Source of the DNA: an uncultured Bradyrhizobium sp.
GTDB taxonomy: Bacteria > Pseudomonadota > Alphaproteobacteria > Rhizobiales > Xanthobacteraceae
DNA: 64,000 nt
Assembly: GCF_936943645.1 (NCBI RefSeq)
Contig: NZ_CAKZJO010000088.1
Coordinates: 1 to 64,000 of the forward strand
Direction: 5' to 3'
Part shown: positions 1-8,345 of the stretch, piece after piece
How positions within the stretch are numbered: position 1 is the first letter of the stretch
Layout: each line of letters starts with the position of its first letter
Position numbers and translations under genes: made by a program
Notes under the pieces: generated by a model
What the model was told of the DNA's origin: nothing
The model's input: only the letters and a program-made list of their open reading frames with translations
Database searches by the model: none

Positions 1-76
1 GCTGCTTGGCAGCGTCGCGCAAGCACATTGCCGGCTAAGCTCCGGAAGAGACTCGGGATTTCCATATGCGATAGCC

Positions 77-96
77 CTGCCTCTCCAGGGGAGGGT
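77..96. repeat. Half copy of intergenic palindromic repeat, CCTCCAGGGGAGGG type
   Basis: This short GC-rich stretch contains the CTCCAGGGGAGGG core that recurs at 22.7, 26.4 and 31.1 kb. Nothing else recognisable lies in the first 117 bases, which sit downstream of the first gene. Confidence 0.5.
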
Positions 97-117
97 AAGC
101 GGAGTGCCGCGGCGAAG

Positions 118-1485
118 CTACCTTCCCAGCTCCGTCGCCTGCGCCACGCGATCGAAGCGCTCCAGCGTCATGATCGCATCGGCAAACTTCTCTGCGCGTG
201 CGTTCAGCACCGGGCGGGCCAGCGTCAAAAACTTCTGCTGCATCGCCTGCGCATCGGGGAAAGACGTCGGCTCTCCGGACGGATCCGCATAGAGCCGCTC
301 ATGCACACCGTCGTCGGTGGTGATGCTGACGCGCGCGCCGAACGGATGGGTGCGGCCGATCTCGAGCCGGTCGTCCTGAACCACGTCGAACTTGTCGGCG
401 AGCGCGTCGATCGCGGCATCGCCGAGGCGGTTGTAGTCGTCCCAACCGAACGAGCCCTGGTCGAGCGCGAGCGCGCCGGTGAAGAACATCGAGAACTGGC
501 CGCCGACGATCGAGGTCGGATGCCGCTTGGTCGTGGCGTCGCCGGTCAGCGTGATGCCGTTCCGATGCAGGCCGATCTCGACGCGCTTGACCTGGTCGGG
601 CGTCAGATTGTGCTCGCGCCGCATTGCGATCAGCGCGTCGATGGCGGCATGGGTGTAGCGGCAGCTCGGATACGGTTTGACGCCGATCTTCATGGTCTCA
701 TAGGTCTTGCCGAGCTCGGCGACCGCCTTGTCGGGATGCGCATCGTCGGTGTAGCCGGCGAGCAGGCCGTGCTTGCCCTCGACCGATTCCGAGGAGCCGA
801 CGAAATCGTTGCGCGCCAGCGTTGCGGCGATCACGCCGTTCATCGCGGCGGCGCCGACCTGATAGCGCTTGTTCCAGGCGCCGTTGACCAGGAATTGCAG
901 CGAGCCCGCGGCCTGGCTGCCGGAGACGCCGAAGGCGGAGATGAGCTGCTGCTCGCTGAGGCCGAACAGCTTGCCGGCCGCCGCGGCCGCGCCGTAGGTG
1001 CCGGCAGTCGCGGTCGGGTGGAAGCCGCGCGCATAATGCGAGGTCGGGTCGAGCGCGTTGCCGAGCCGGCAGCAGACCTCATAGCCCGCCACGATCGCGG
1101 CCAGCACGTCGCGGCCGGAAGCGCCGACCATCTCGCCGACCGCGAAGGCAGCCGGAACCACGGGCGCGCTCGGATGCAGTGAGGAATCGGCGTGGGTATC
1201 GTCGAAATCGAGGGAGTGGCCGAGCGCGCCGTTGAGCAGCGCGGCAACCGCGGGTGTCCAGGTCTTGCTGTCGCCGAACACGGTGGAGTCGCCCTTGGTG
1301 TCGAGCGCCAGTGCCTCCAGCATTTTCAGCATCGACGGGGTCGATTCCGCCTCGCGCCGTGCCCGGATCGCGCTGCCGAGGAAGTCCAGCGTCAGCACCT
1401 TGGCGCGCTCCAGCACTTCCGCCGGAATATCCTGGTATTTCAGGTTGAAGACATAGGCGGCGAGCGTTGCGGTTTCGTGAGCCAT
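118..1485 (-). CDS. MmgE/PrpD family protein
   Basis: This 455-residue protein belongs to the MmgE/PrpD family, which includes 2-methylcitrate dehydratase and cis-aconitate decarboxylase. The family pattern is clear: GHSLDFDDTH followed by HPSAPVVPAAFA in the N-terminal half, then the glycine/alanine-rich helical core and the smaller C-terminal domain. The length is normal. It is presumably a cytoplasmic lyase or isomerase acting on a small carboxylic acid, but the substrate cannot be read from the sequence and no prpB or prpC neighbour is present. The gene is transcribed away from the FUSC gene. Confidence 0.9.
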   Translation of the reverse strand: MAHETATLAAYVFNLKYQDIPAEVLERAKVLTLDFLGSAIRARREAESTPSMLKMLEALALDTKGDSTVFGDSKTWTPAVAALLNGALGHSLDFDDTHADSSLHPSAPVVPAAFAVGEMVGASGRDVLAAIVAGYEVCCRLGNALDPTSHYARGFHPTATAGTYGAAAAAGKLFGLSEQQLISAFGVSGSQAAGSLQFLVNGAWNKRYQVGAAAMNGVIAATLARNDFVGSSESVEGKHGLLAGYTDDAHPDKAVAELGKTYETMKIGVKPYPSCRYTHAAIDALIAMRREHNLTPDQVKRVEIGLHRNGITLTGDATTKRHPTSIVGGQFSMFFTGALALDQGSFGWDDYNRLGDAAIDALADKFDVVQDDRLEIGRTHPFGARVSITTDDGVHERLYADPSGEPTSFPDAQAMQQKFLTLARPVLNARAEKFADAIMTLERFDRVAQATELGR

Positions 1486-1609
1486 CGTGTTTCCTCGTTT
1501 TGGCGCGCAAGTTAGGCGGGCTGATTTGGCCTTTCAAGCGGCCTTGGGGCCGCGGGTATCAGCCATGCTTTTGCCTGGCTTTGCGCGGTTTGGAGCGGGA
1601 TATTCGGGC

Positions 1610-2725
1610 ATGGCGTTCGCAGGGAAGCTGTTCGAGCGGATCAGGTCGCGGCGAACCCAATTGGGGCTCGCGATCCGGGTCACCGTGGCCGCGACCGCGG
1701 CCTATGCGATCGCCACCGCACTGCATCTGCTGTTGCCGCTCTGGGCGGTGCTGACCTCGCTGATCGTGACCCAGATGAGCGTCGGCCGCTCGCTGAAGGC
1801 CACGCGCGATTACATGCTCGGCACCATCGGCGGCGCGATCTATGGCGGTGCCATCGCGATCCTGATTCCCTATTCCAGCGAAGCCGGCCTGCTGGGCCTT
1901 CTCGTGCTCTCGGTCGCTCCGCTCGCCTTCATCGCCGCGATCAATCCGAGCCTCAGCGCCGCCACGGTGACGGCGGTCATCGTGCTGCTGGTTCCGACCA
2001 TGCATCATTCTGATCCCATGACCTCGGCGATCGACCGCGTCAGCGAGGTTGGTGTCGGGGCGGTCACGGGCCTGCTGGTCTCGTTCCTGGTGCTGCCCTC
2101 ACGTGCGGTGCGGCAGATCCGCGCCGCGGCGGCACAATTGCTCGAATTGATTGCGGATGCCTTCACCGAATTGCTCGCGGGCCTCACCCGCGGGCGCGAC
2201 AACGACGCGCTGCACCGGATCCAGGATGGCATCGGGACCGCGATGGTCGGCATGAATGCCATCGGCGCCGAGGCCGAGCGCGAGCGCGCCGCGCGGCTGT
2301 CGAGCGGGCCCGACACCGGACCGCTGCTGCGCACCGTGCTGCGGCTGCGCCACGATGTCGTGATGATCGGCCGCGCCACCGTGGTGCCGCTGCCGGTCGA
2401 GGTGCAGATGCGGCTCGCCGCGCCCCTGACCGAGGTGTCCACCGTGATCGCGCGTTTCCTGCGCTCGGCCGCGGCCGCCTTGCGCGAAGGCGCCGGCGCG
2501 CCGCCGATCCATCCGGTCCACCTCGCGCTTCAGCACTACGCCGAGGCGGTTGCCGCCGTCCGTCAGGACGGCCTGATCCGCGGCCACGCGAGCGACACCG
2601 CCGAGCGCTTCTTCGCGCTCGGCTTCTCGCTGGAGCAGATGCACCAGAATCTGTGCGACCTCGATCGCGTCGTCGGCGAATGGTCGGAGGCGGCGAGCAG
2701 CAAGTTGGCGCGCGTGGCGGAGTAA
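1610..2725 (+). CDS. FUSC family membrane protein (aromatic acid exporter-like)
   Basis: The protein has about 371 residues. The N-terminal half holds roughly five to six hydrophobic segments and the C-terminal half is a soluble helical region, which matches the fusaric-acid-resistance/aromatic acid exporter family (FUSC). The chosen ATG begins MAFAGKLFERIRSRR; an in-frame ATG at 1565 would add 15 residues of poor character. The likely role is export of small aromatic or toxic compounds across the inner membrane. No membrane-fusion partner gene is adjacent. It converges with the isomerase gene at 2727, with one base between the stops. Confidence 0.85.
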   Translation: MAFAGKLFERIRSRRTQLGLAIRVTVAATAAYAIATALHLLLPLWAVLTSLIVTQMSVGRSLKATRDYMLGTIGGAIYGGAIAILIPYSSEAGLLGLLVLSVAPLAFIAAINPSLSAATVTAVIVLLVPTMHHSDPMTSAIDRVSEVGVGAVTGLLVSFLVLPSRAVRQIRAAAAQLLELIADAFTELLAGLTRGRDNDALHRIQDGIGTAMVGMNAIGAEAERERAARLSSGPDTGPLLRTVLRLRHDVVMIGRATVVPLPVEVQMRLAAPLTEVSTVIARFLRSAAAALREGAGAPPIHPVHLALQHYAEAVAAVRQDGLIRGHASDTAERFFALGFSLEQMHQNLCDLDRVVGEWSEAASSKLARVAE

Positions 2726-2726
2726 G

Positions 2727-3377
2727 CTACCGCCTTTGCAGACCCTTGCCCTGCATGCGCCAGACCAGGAGGTCGATGCGGTCCTGGCCGAAAAACGGCT
2801 CGTTCTCGAACACGAAGGTGGGCACGCCCCAATGGCCTGATGCCGCGTGGTCCTTCTCGTTCTCCGCGATCACCTGCTCGTAGCGGTCCGGATCCCCGGT
2901 GATCGCGGCGTCCATCGCGGCGAGGTCGAAGCCCGCGTTTTCCGCTGCGCGCGCCAGATGATCGCCCTCGTTCCATCCCGCGACCGAACCGTCCCACAGC
3001 ATGCGCGCGATCGCATAGGTGAATTCGAGCGCACGGCCCTCGAGCTGTGCCATGGCACCGAGCCGGGTCAGACGGTGGATGTAGGGCTGCTCGGAGGCGA
3101 CGTCGAACGTCGTCTTGTCCTGCACGATCGGATCGGGCCGGGGAAAGCGGAACGGAATGCCCTCGTGTTGCGCGACGCGGGTGCTGTCGAGCACGACATA
3201 GCGAATGAAGTTCGGGCTGGCCTTCTTGAAGAATCCGGGCACGCGGACGGCGAGCGGATAGACCGGCCGCAGGTTCACCGCGAGATCGTATTGCTTGACG
3301 AGCTTGAGCGTCTTCGGCAGCGCCAGATAGCTGAACGGACTGCGGAAGGAGAAGAACAGATCGACCGACAGCGTCAT
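2727..3377 (-). CDS. 2-hydroxychromene-2-carboxylate isomerase-like (DsbA/kappa-GST fold)
   Basis: This 216-residue protein starts MTLSVDLFFSFRSPFSYLAL, the thioredoxin-fold signature of HCCA isomerases and kappa-class GSTs, with the active Ser in SFRSPFSYL. The end has the usual WGVPTFVFENEPFFGQDR motif. Known relatives isomerise 2-hydroxychromene-2-carboxylate with glutathione in naphthalene breakdown; the true substrate here is unknown. The start at 3377 overlaps the stop of the DUF2867 gene by ATGA, so it is the last gene of a coupled three-gene unit. Confidence 0.85.
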   Translation of the reverse strand: MTLSVDLFFSFRSPFSYLALPKTLKLVKQYDLAVNLRPVYPLAVRVPGFFKKASPNFIRYVVLDSTRVAQHEGIPFRFPRPDPIVQDKTTFDVASEQPYIHRLTRLGAMAQLEGRALEFTYAIARMLWDGSVAGWNEGDHLARAAENAGFDLAAMDAAITGDPDRYEQVIAENEKDHAASGHWGVPTFVFENEPFFGQDRIDLLVWRMQGKGLQRR

Positions 3378-3862
3378 CGGGCCGGCTCCACGATGCATCC
3401 CATCATGCTGCGGGCCACGAGCTTGTGGAACGGCACGATCAGCGAGAGATAGGCCCGCCCGAGCAGATTGTTGGTTCGCACCAATGTCGTCAAGGTCACC
3501 CGCCGGTCCGCCGCGTCGCCGGCGATGTCAATCACGACGCGGAAATCGAGATGGTAGTCGTCAAAGCCGGCGATCAGCCGCTCCGGTGTTTCGCTCAGGA
3601 CTGGAAACAGGCCGACCATCCCGTGCGGCGCCGGAGCACCGTCGCCCGACGTCTTCAGTCCGAAGGGCTTCACCAGCACGTTGCGCAAGCGCGTCAGCGC
3701 TTCGATCCAGCGCGGCCCGTGCAGCACCATCCGTGTGCAGGCCTCGCGGGCACTCACGCTGGTCGCGCCGACCTCCGCGCGAAATGCGTCGATGAACTGC
3801 GCGCCCGCCAGCACCGTGCCGGCGTCGACATCAGGGGTGACTTCGCGGACCGTTGCGATCAT
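3374..3862 (-). CDS. DUF2867 domain-containing protein
   Basis: This 162-residue protein, starting MIATVREVTPDVDAG, matches the DUF2867 pattern: LRNVLVKPFGLKTS near residue 70, then FDDYHLDFRVVID and TLVRTNNLLGRAYL, ending in the conserved region IVPFHKLVARSMM. The function is unknown. Both ends overlap neighbours by four bases (ATGA), with the MATE gene upstream and the isomerase gene downstream, which implies translational coupling. The longer reading frame extending to 5275 is only an antisense-free shadow of the MATE gene. Confidence 0.8.
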   Translation of the reverse strand: MIATVREVTPDVDAGTVLAGAQFIDAFRAEVGATSVSAREACTRMVLHGPRWIEALTRLRNVLVKPFGLKTSGDGAPAPHGMVGLFPVLSETPERLIAGFDDYHLDFRVVIDIAGDAADRRVTLTTLVRTNNLLGRAYLSLIVPFHKLVARSMMGCIVEPAR

Positions 3863-5253
3863 GCCGCCAGTTTGCGCGTCAACATCCGGAAGCGCAAGAT
3901 CAGCAGGCCGGCATAGACGAAGGTCCCCACCGAGAATCCGACCCAGACGCCGACCGCGCCCAACCCCGTGTGGAATGCAAGAATCCAGGCGACGGGAAAG
4001 GAGATGCCCCAATAGCCGATCGCGGCGAACACCAGCGTCATCCTTGTGTCGTTGAGGCCGCGTAGCGCGCCGCCCATGATGGTCTGGAGGCCGTCGGCGA
4101 TGAAGAAGGTGGCGCCGACCAGCAGCAGCAGCGCGGTCAGCGCGACCGTGGGCGCGCTGGCTTCTCCGCTCCCGAAGAACAATCGGCCCAGCTCGTAACG
4201 ACCGAGGATGATGGCAAGCGTCAGGGCCGAGACCAGCGCGATGCCGAGCACGGCGGCGGCCAGCCCGGCGCGCTTCACCGCCGCCGGATCGCCGCGGCCG
4301 AAGGCGTGGCCGACCCGCACCGTCGCCGCCATGCCGATGCCCAGCGGCACCATGAACAGCACGGCTGTGACCTGGAGCGCGATCTGGTGCGCGGCAATCG
4401 CGGTGGTCGAGATCAATCCCATCAGCAGCGCCGCCGAGGAGAACAGGCCATATTCCAGCAGCAGGGAAAACGAGATCGGCGCACCGACCGCGATCAGCTG
4501 CCGCATCAGCGGCCAGTCGATCCGCCACAGATGGGCGAGCGGGCGGTAGTCCACGAACGGCTTCCGCCATGCAGCGATGGCAAGAGTCGCGAGGAAGGTG
4601 CCGAGGTTGACGATCGTGGTCGCAAGTCCGGCGCCGAACAGGTCGAGCTCCGGCAGGCCGAACAGGCCGTGGATCAAGGCATAGACCAGCGCGGCATTGA
4701 CCGGGATCGCGGCGACCGTGATCCACAGCGGCGCCTGCGGCCGGTTCACCGCGCTCATCATGCTGCGCAGCGCGATGAAGCCGAGTGCCGGCGCGATGCC
4801 CCAGGCGAGGCCGTTGAGATAGCGCTGGGCGAGTGCGGCCGATTGCGGCAGCTGGCCGAGCGCGATCAGGATCTGCTCGCCATAGAGCGGCGAGGCCATC
4901 ATCGGCAGCGAGATCAGGAGCGCGACCCACAGCCCGACGCGCAGGGAGTGGCGGATGCGCCTGACGTCGCCGGCGCCGAATGCCTGCGCCGCCAGCGGCG
5001 ACACCGCCGACATCAGTCCGAGCCCGAAGGTGAAGCTGACGAAATAGACCGTGTGCGCCAGCGCCGCCGCTGCCACCGCACCCTCGCCGAGTCGGCCGAT
5101 CAGCGCGAGATCGGTCGTGATCATCGCGATCTGCCCGAGCTGCGTCAGCATCAGCGGCACGGCCAGCCGCAGCGTCTCGACGAATTCCTGCGCGAGATGG
5201 TTTTGCGGCACGCCGGCTTGCGGCTGCGAATGATGTTGGACGGTGTCGAGCAT
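3859..5253 (-). CDS. MATE family efflux transporter
   Basis: This 464-residue polytopic protein has about 12 hydrophobic segments in two similar halves, as expected for a multidrug and toxic-compound extrusion (MATE) cation antiporter. Family features include PLMLTQLGQIAMITTDLAL in the first span, VSPLAAQAFGAGD after span 2 and GGALRGLNDTR in the second half. It is the first gene of the coupled unit MATE-DUF2867-isomerase. The 200-base gap upstream contains an intergenic palindrome. Confidence 0.93.
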   Translation of the reverse strand: MLDTVQHHSQPQAGVPQNHLAQEFVETLRLAVPLMLTQLGQIAMITTDLALIGRLGEGAVAAAALAHTVYFVSFTFGLGLMSAVSPLAAQAFGAGDVRRIRHSLRVGLWVALLISLPMMASPLYGEQILIALGQLPQSAALAQRYLNGLAWGIAPALGFIALRSMMSAVNRPQAPLWITVAAIPVNAALVYALIHGLFGLPELDLFGAGLATTIVNLGTFLATLAIAAWRKPFVDYRPLAHLWRIDWPLMRQLIAVGAPISFSLLLEYGLFSSAALLMGLISTTAIAAHQIALQVTAVLFMVPLGIGMAATVRVGHAFGRGDPAAVKRAGLAAAVLGIALVSALTLAIILGRYELGRLFFGSGEASAPTVALTALLLLVGATFFIADGLQTIMGGALRGLNDTRMTLVFAAIGYWGISFPVAWILAFHTGLGAVGVWVGFSVGTFVYAGLLILRFRMLTRKLAA

Positions 5254-5336
5254 GGCGGCTCAATAGCACGTCCACGCGACGAAAACATGGCTCGTGAGAA
5301 CGAGAGGCGAGGACGCTCTATCCTCTCGCTCGGTCT

Positions 5337-5428
5337 CGTAGGGTGGGCAAAGGCGCGTTAGCGCCGTGCCCACGTCCTATCGATGATCGAGAGAAATCGT
5401 GGGCACGCTACGCTTTGCCCACCCTACG
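5337..5428. repeat. Nested palindromic repeat (GTAGGGTGGGCAAAG type)
   Basis: The arms CGTAGGGTGGGCAAAG (5337-5352) and CTTTGCCCACCCTACG (5413-5428) are exact reverse complements over 16 bases. Inside are smaller hairpins, GGCGCGTTAGCGCC and a GTGCCCACG/CGTGGGCAC pair. It looks like a REP-type element filling the gap between the MATE promoter side and the end of murA. Confidence 0.85.
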
Positions 5429-5457
5429 ACACTGTCGTCGGGGAGAGGTCTCCCAAA

Positions 5458-6753
5458 TCACCCCTTGCGCTCCGGCACGCGCTTGATCTTCGCGCCCAGC
5501 GCGTTCAGCCGCTCCTCGATACGCTCGTATCCGCGCTCGATCTGGTCGGCGTTGTTGATGGTTGAGGTGCCCTGGGCGCACACGGCCGCCAGCAGCATCG
5601 CCATGCCGGCGCGGATGTCGGGCGAGGTCATGGTGGCGCCGTGCAGGCGACTGGGGCCGGCGATGATCGCGCGATGAGGATCGCAGAGAACAATTCTTGC
5701 GCCCATCGCGATCAGCTTGTCGACGAAGAACATCCGGGATTCGAACATCTTCTCGAACATCAGGATGACGCCCTCGCATTGCGTGGCGGTGACGATCGCG
5801 ATCGACATCAGATCGGCCGGGAAGGCCGGCCAGGGCTGGTCCTCCAGCTTCGGCACGTGGCCGCCGAAATCGTCCTGGATCTTCAGCGTCTGGTTCGAGG
5901 GCACGATGAGGTCGTCACCCTCGACGCGGCAGACGATGCCGAGCCGCTCGAAACCCATGCGGATCGAGCGCAGATGCTCGACGCCGGCGCGCGTGATGCG
6001 CAGCGGCGAGCGCGTCACGGCGGCAAGGCCGATCAGCGAACCGACCTCGATGTGATCGGGCTGGATCCTGTAGGTCGCGCCCCCCAGCGTCGCCGGCCCG
6101 TGCACGATCATGGTGTTGGTGCCGATGCCCTCGATTCTCGCGCCGAGCGCGACGAGGAAATTGGCGAGGTCCTGCACATGCGGCTCGGAGGCGGCGTTGC
6201 GCAAATAGGTGACGCCGTTCGCGGCGACCGCTGCCACCAGCGCGTTCTCGGTCGCGGTCACGCTCGGCTCGTCCAGGAACACGTCGGCACCGGCGAGCTT
6301 GGCCGCGCGGAATTCGAGCCGGTCGGTTGCGGTGACCTTCGCCCCCAACTGCTCCAGCGCCAGCACATGCGTGTCGAGCCGGCGGCGGCCGATGACATCG
6401 CCGCCGGGCGGCGGCAACATCACCTCGCCGCAGCGGGCGAGCAGGGGGCCCGCGAGCAGGATCGAGGCGCGGATGCGCACGCACAGCTCGGGGTCGAGAT
6501 CGGCGGCGCGGATGCTCTTGGCGTGGATGTGAAGCGTATTGCGGGCGGTCCATTCCGCGGATGCGCCGACGGAGCGGATCAGCTCGACCAGCGTCTCGGT
6601 GTCGCGGATGCGCGGCACGTTCTCCAGCGTCACCGGATGTTCGGTGAGCAGGGCCGCGGCAATGATCGGCAGCGCCGAATTCTTGTTGCCGGACGGCTCG
6701 ATCGAGCCCGAGAGCCGGTGACCGCCCTCGACGATGTATTGGATGGGCGCCAC
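5458..6753 (-). CDS. murA: UDP-N-acetylglucosamine 1-carboxyvinyltransferase (MurA), Cys-to-Asp variant
   Basis: MurA transfers enolpyruvate from PEP to UDP-GlcNAc, the first committed step of peptidoglycan synthesis in the cytoplasm. The 431-residue length is slightly above the usual 418. The N-terminal SGNKNSALPI holds the conserved Lys (K24). The catalytic loop reads PPGGDVIGRRRLDTH, so Asp119 stands where Escherichia coli MurA has Cys115, the residue alkylated by fosfomycin. Asp at this position is known in naturally fosfomycin-insensitive enzymes such as those of Mycobacterium and Chlamydia. The gene stands alone. Whether it is the only MurA of the genome cannot be told from this window. 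Confidence 0.93.
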   Translation of the reverse strand: MAPIQYIVEGGHRLSGSIEPSGNKNSALPIIAAALLTEHPVTLENVPRIRDTETLVELIRSVGASAEWTARNTLHIHAKSIRAADLDPELCVRIRASILLAGPLLARCGEVMLPPPGGDVIGRRRLDTHVLALEQLGAKVTATDRLEFRAAKLAGADVFLDEPSVTATENALVAAVAANGVTYLRNAASEPHVQDLANFLVALGARIEGIGTNTMIVHGPATLGGATYRIQPDHIEVGSLIGLAAVTRSPLRITRAGVEHLRSIRMGFERLGIVCRVEGDDLIVPSNQTLKIQDDFGGHVPKLEDQPWPAFPADLMSIAIVTATQCEGVILMFEKMFESRMFFVDKLIAMGARIVLCDPHRAIIAGPSRLHGATMTSPDIRAGMAMLLAAVCAQGTSTINNADQIERGYERIEERLNALGAKIKRVPERKG

Positions 6754-6879
6754 GGGGATTTCTCCGTCCTGATGGGTTGGGGCGGGCTGCTTTGGAGGCG
6801 GAAACTATAGGGAATTGAGCGCGGTAGCAATTGCGCTGGCTGCGGCTTCCGGGGCCGCCGGCGGCCTTTCGCGGGAGCC

Positions 6880-7347
6880 TCAGAGCAGGCCGATGATATT
6901 CCCCACAACATAGAGGATCGCGATCAGGATCAGCGCGCCGATCATGACGAAGGAGATTTCGATCGCGATGGCGCCGGTGCCGAGGATGGCCGCGACGCCG
7001 GCGAGGAGCCGTTCCTCCCTAGAGATCAGCGAGAGGACAGACAGCAGGATGGCGAGCAGGCCGAGCGAGATCGCGGTGGCGGATGCTGTTTCGCTCCAGC
7101 TGCGCCCTGCGGATTTCTCGACCTTCGGCGCCTGGTATTCGATTCCCTTCACGCGCGCCATCACGCGGTCCTTGATGCGATGGCCGGTGTCGACGATGAC
7201 CTGGTCCGCCGGCGGCGGCGGAAACACCATCGGCACCACCCAATGCGGCAACACGGCCGCCATCAGCGCCAGCACGCCGACGATGCTTCCGATGATGCCG
7301 AGGCGGCGGGATGGCGCGGCGGAGCTGGTCGTTGCAGAGGCGGTCAT
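6880..7347 (-). CDS. Hypothetical membrane protein, 155 aa
   Basis: I do not recognise a family. The protein has one hydrophobic segment near residues 16-40 (LGIIGSIVGVLALMAAVLPH), a hydrophilic stretch of about 50 residues, then two more hydrophobic segments at about 90-107 and 115-152, ending in a very hydrophobic tail. It lies between murA and the scramblase-like gene on the same strand, with 126-base and 111-base gaps. Confidence 0.75.
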   Translation of the reverse strand: MTASATTSSAAPSRRLGIIGSIVGVLALMAAVLPHWVVPMVFPPPPADQVIVDTGHRIKDRVMARVKGIEYQAPKVEKSAGRSWSETASATAISLGLLAILLSVLSLISREERLLAGVAAILGTGAIAIEISFVMIGALILIAILYVVGNIIGLL

Positions 7348-7458
7348 GGCGTGACACTTCCGGGCCGGAATTGGCCTTGGATCATGCCACTTCGTCGCGA
7401 CGGCGGGTGGAGAGGTTCAGGGAGTTGCGGCGGGCAGGCGGGAGAGGTCCGCTGCGCT

Positions 7459-8097
7459 TCAATTGCGGAACAAATTGATGACGCCACCCTCGCCTTTGAC
7501 TTCGAAATACATCAGGTCGATGTAGATCGCGGCCGCAAGAACCAGCGCTCGTTCATCTTCCGTCAGGCTGCGTTCCAGAAACTCGACCAGAAAATTGTCG
7601 CGGTCGGTGAACAGCTCGGAGCCAAGGCCGGACCATTTCTTCGCAACGCGCGCCTGCTCTCGCCCGCCGCGCATGAACGGAAAGGTCCATACGCGCCACC
7701 ATGGCGAGCTGACTTCGAGCACGACGCGCCCCTGCGCATCCTGCACATGGAAGGTCTTGGTGAGAATCGAAAACTGACGTTCGATGGTTCCGATGAGGCG
7801 GCCGTCGCGCGAACGCAGCTCCAGACATTGAAAGAACCAGCGGAAGGGATGAATCCCGTGCATCACCGGCTGTCGGGCGCCATCGAAAAAATGAACCTCA
7901 AAGGAGCGCCAATGCCCAAATGCCTGACGCCACAAAAAGCCGAGAATTCCCTTTTGCTGTTCGGCTGCATAAAGCAGATCGCGCCCATTTTCGTCGCGGA
8001 TGCGATATTTGTTGCGGGTTTCGAGGCCGAAGAGTTCGGCCATTTCGAAGACCTGCTGCACATACATTCGGTGCTGGTCAGCTAAAATCGGCAACAT
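7459..8097 (-). CDS. Phospholipid scramblase-related protein
   Basis: The 212-residue protein resembles the scramblase/LURP-one fold: a start rich in aromatic residues (FGLETRNKYRIRDENGRDLLYAAEQ), then repeated beta-strand pairs such as LELRSRDGRLIGTIERQF and FHVQDAQGRVVLEVSSPWW. The Arg/Glu-rich C-terminus ends in VLAAAIYIDLMYFEVKGEGG. Bacterial members have no proven lipid-scrambling role, so only family membership is claimed. The only strongly hydrophobic region is the C-terminal helix. It sits downstream of gyrB, separated by a 248-base repeat-filled gap. Confidence 0.75.
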   Translation of the reverse strand: MLPILADQHRMYVQQVFEMAELFGLETRNKYRIRDENGRDLLYAAEQQKGILGFLWRQAFGHWRSFEVHFFDGARQPVMHGIHPFRWFFQCLELRSRDGRLIGTIERQFSILTKTFHVQDAQGRVVLEVSSPWWRVWTFPFMRGGREQARVAKKWSGLGSELFTDRDNFLVEFLERSLTEDERALVLAAAIYIDLMYFEVKGEGGVINLFRN

Positions 8098-8189
8098 TCG
8101 CTCGGACCTCTTCCAGTGCCAGCTACGCCATTTTGTCGCGGTGGCCGGTGGGGAGGTTCAGGGGCGGTGTCGTCATGAAGGTGGTGCGC

Positions 8190-8334
8190 CCCCTCTCCCG
8201 CTTGCGGGGGAGGGCTGGGGTGGGGGTGTCCCCGCATCGGGATTGTCGAGAAATGCAGCGGCTGTCCCTGGTGGCGAGAGCCCTCACCCGCCGCGCTCTG
8301 CAAGCGCGTCGGCCTCTCCCGCAAGCGGGAGAGG
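8190..8334. repeat. Intergenic palindromic repeat (CTCTCCCGCTTGCGGGAGAG type)
   Basis: The ends CCCTCTCCCGCTTGCGGGGG and CCTCTCCCGCAAGCGGGAG are each short palindromes and together form a long inverted repeat. The element fills most of the gap between gyrB and the scramblase-like gene. The same family recurs at 18.0 kb, 51.6 kb and as a half copy at the window end. Confidence 0.8.
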
Positions 8335-8345
8335 CGAAACAAGCC

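Noticed and set aside
3863..5275. Upstream part of a minus-strand frame that ends in the DUF2867 gene
   Set aside because: This part overlaps the MATE gene in another frame and is Arg/Ala-rich. Only the last 162 codons look like a protein, so the start was set at 3862.
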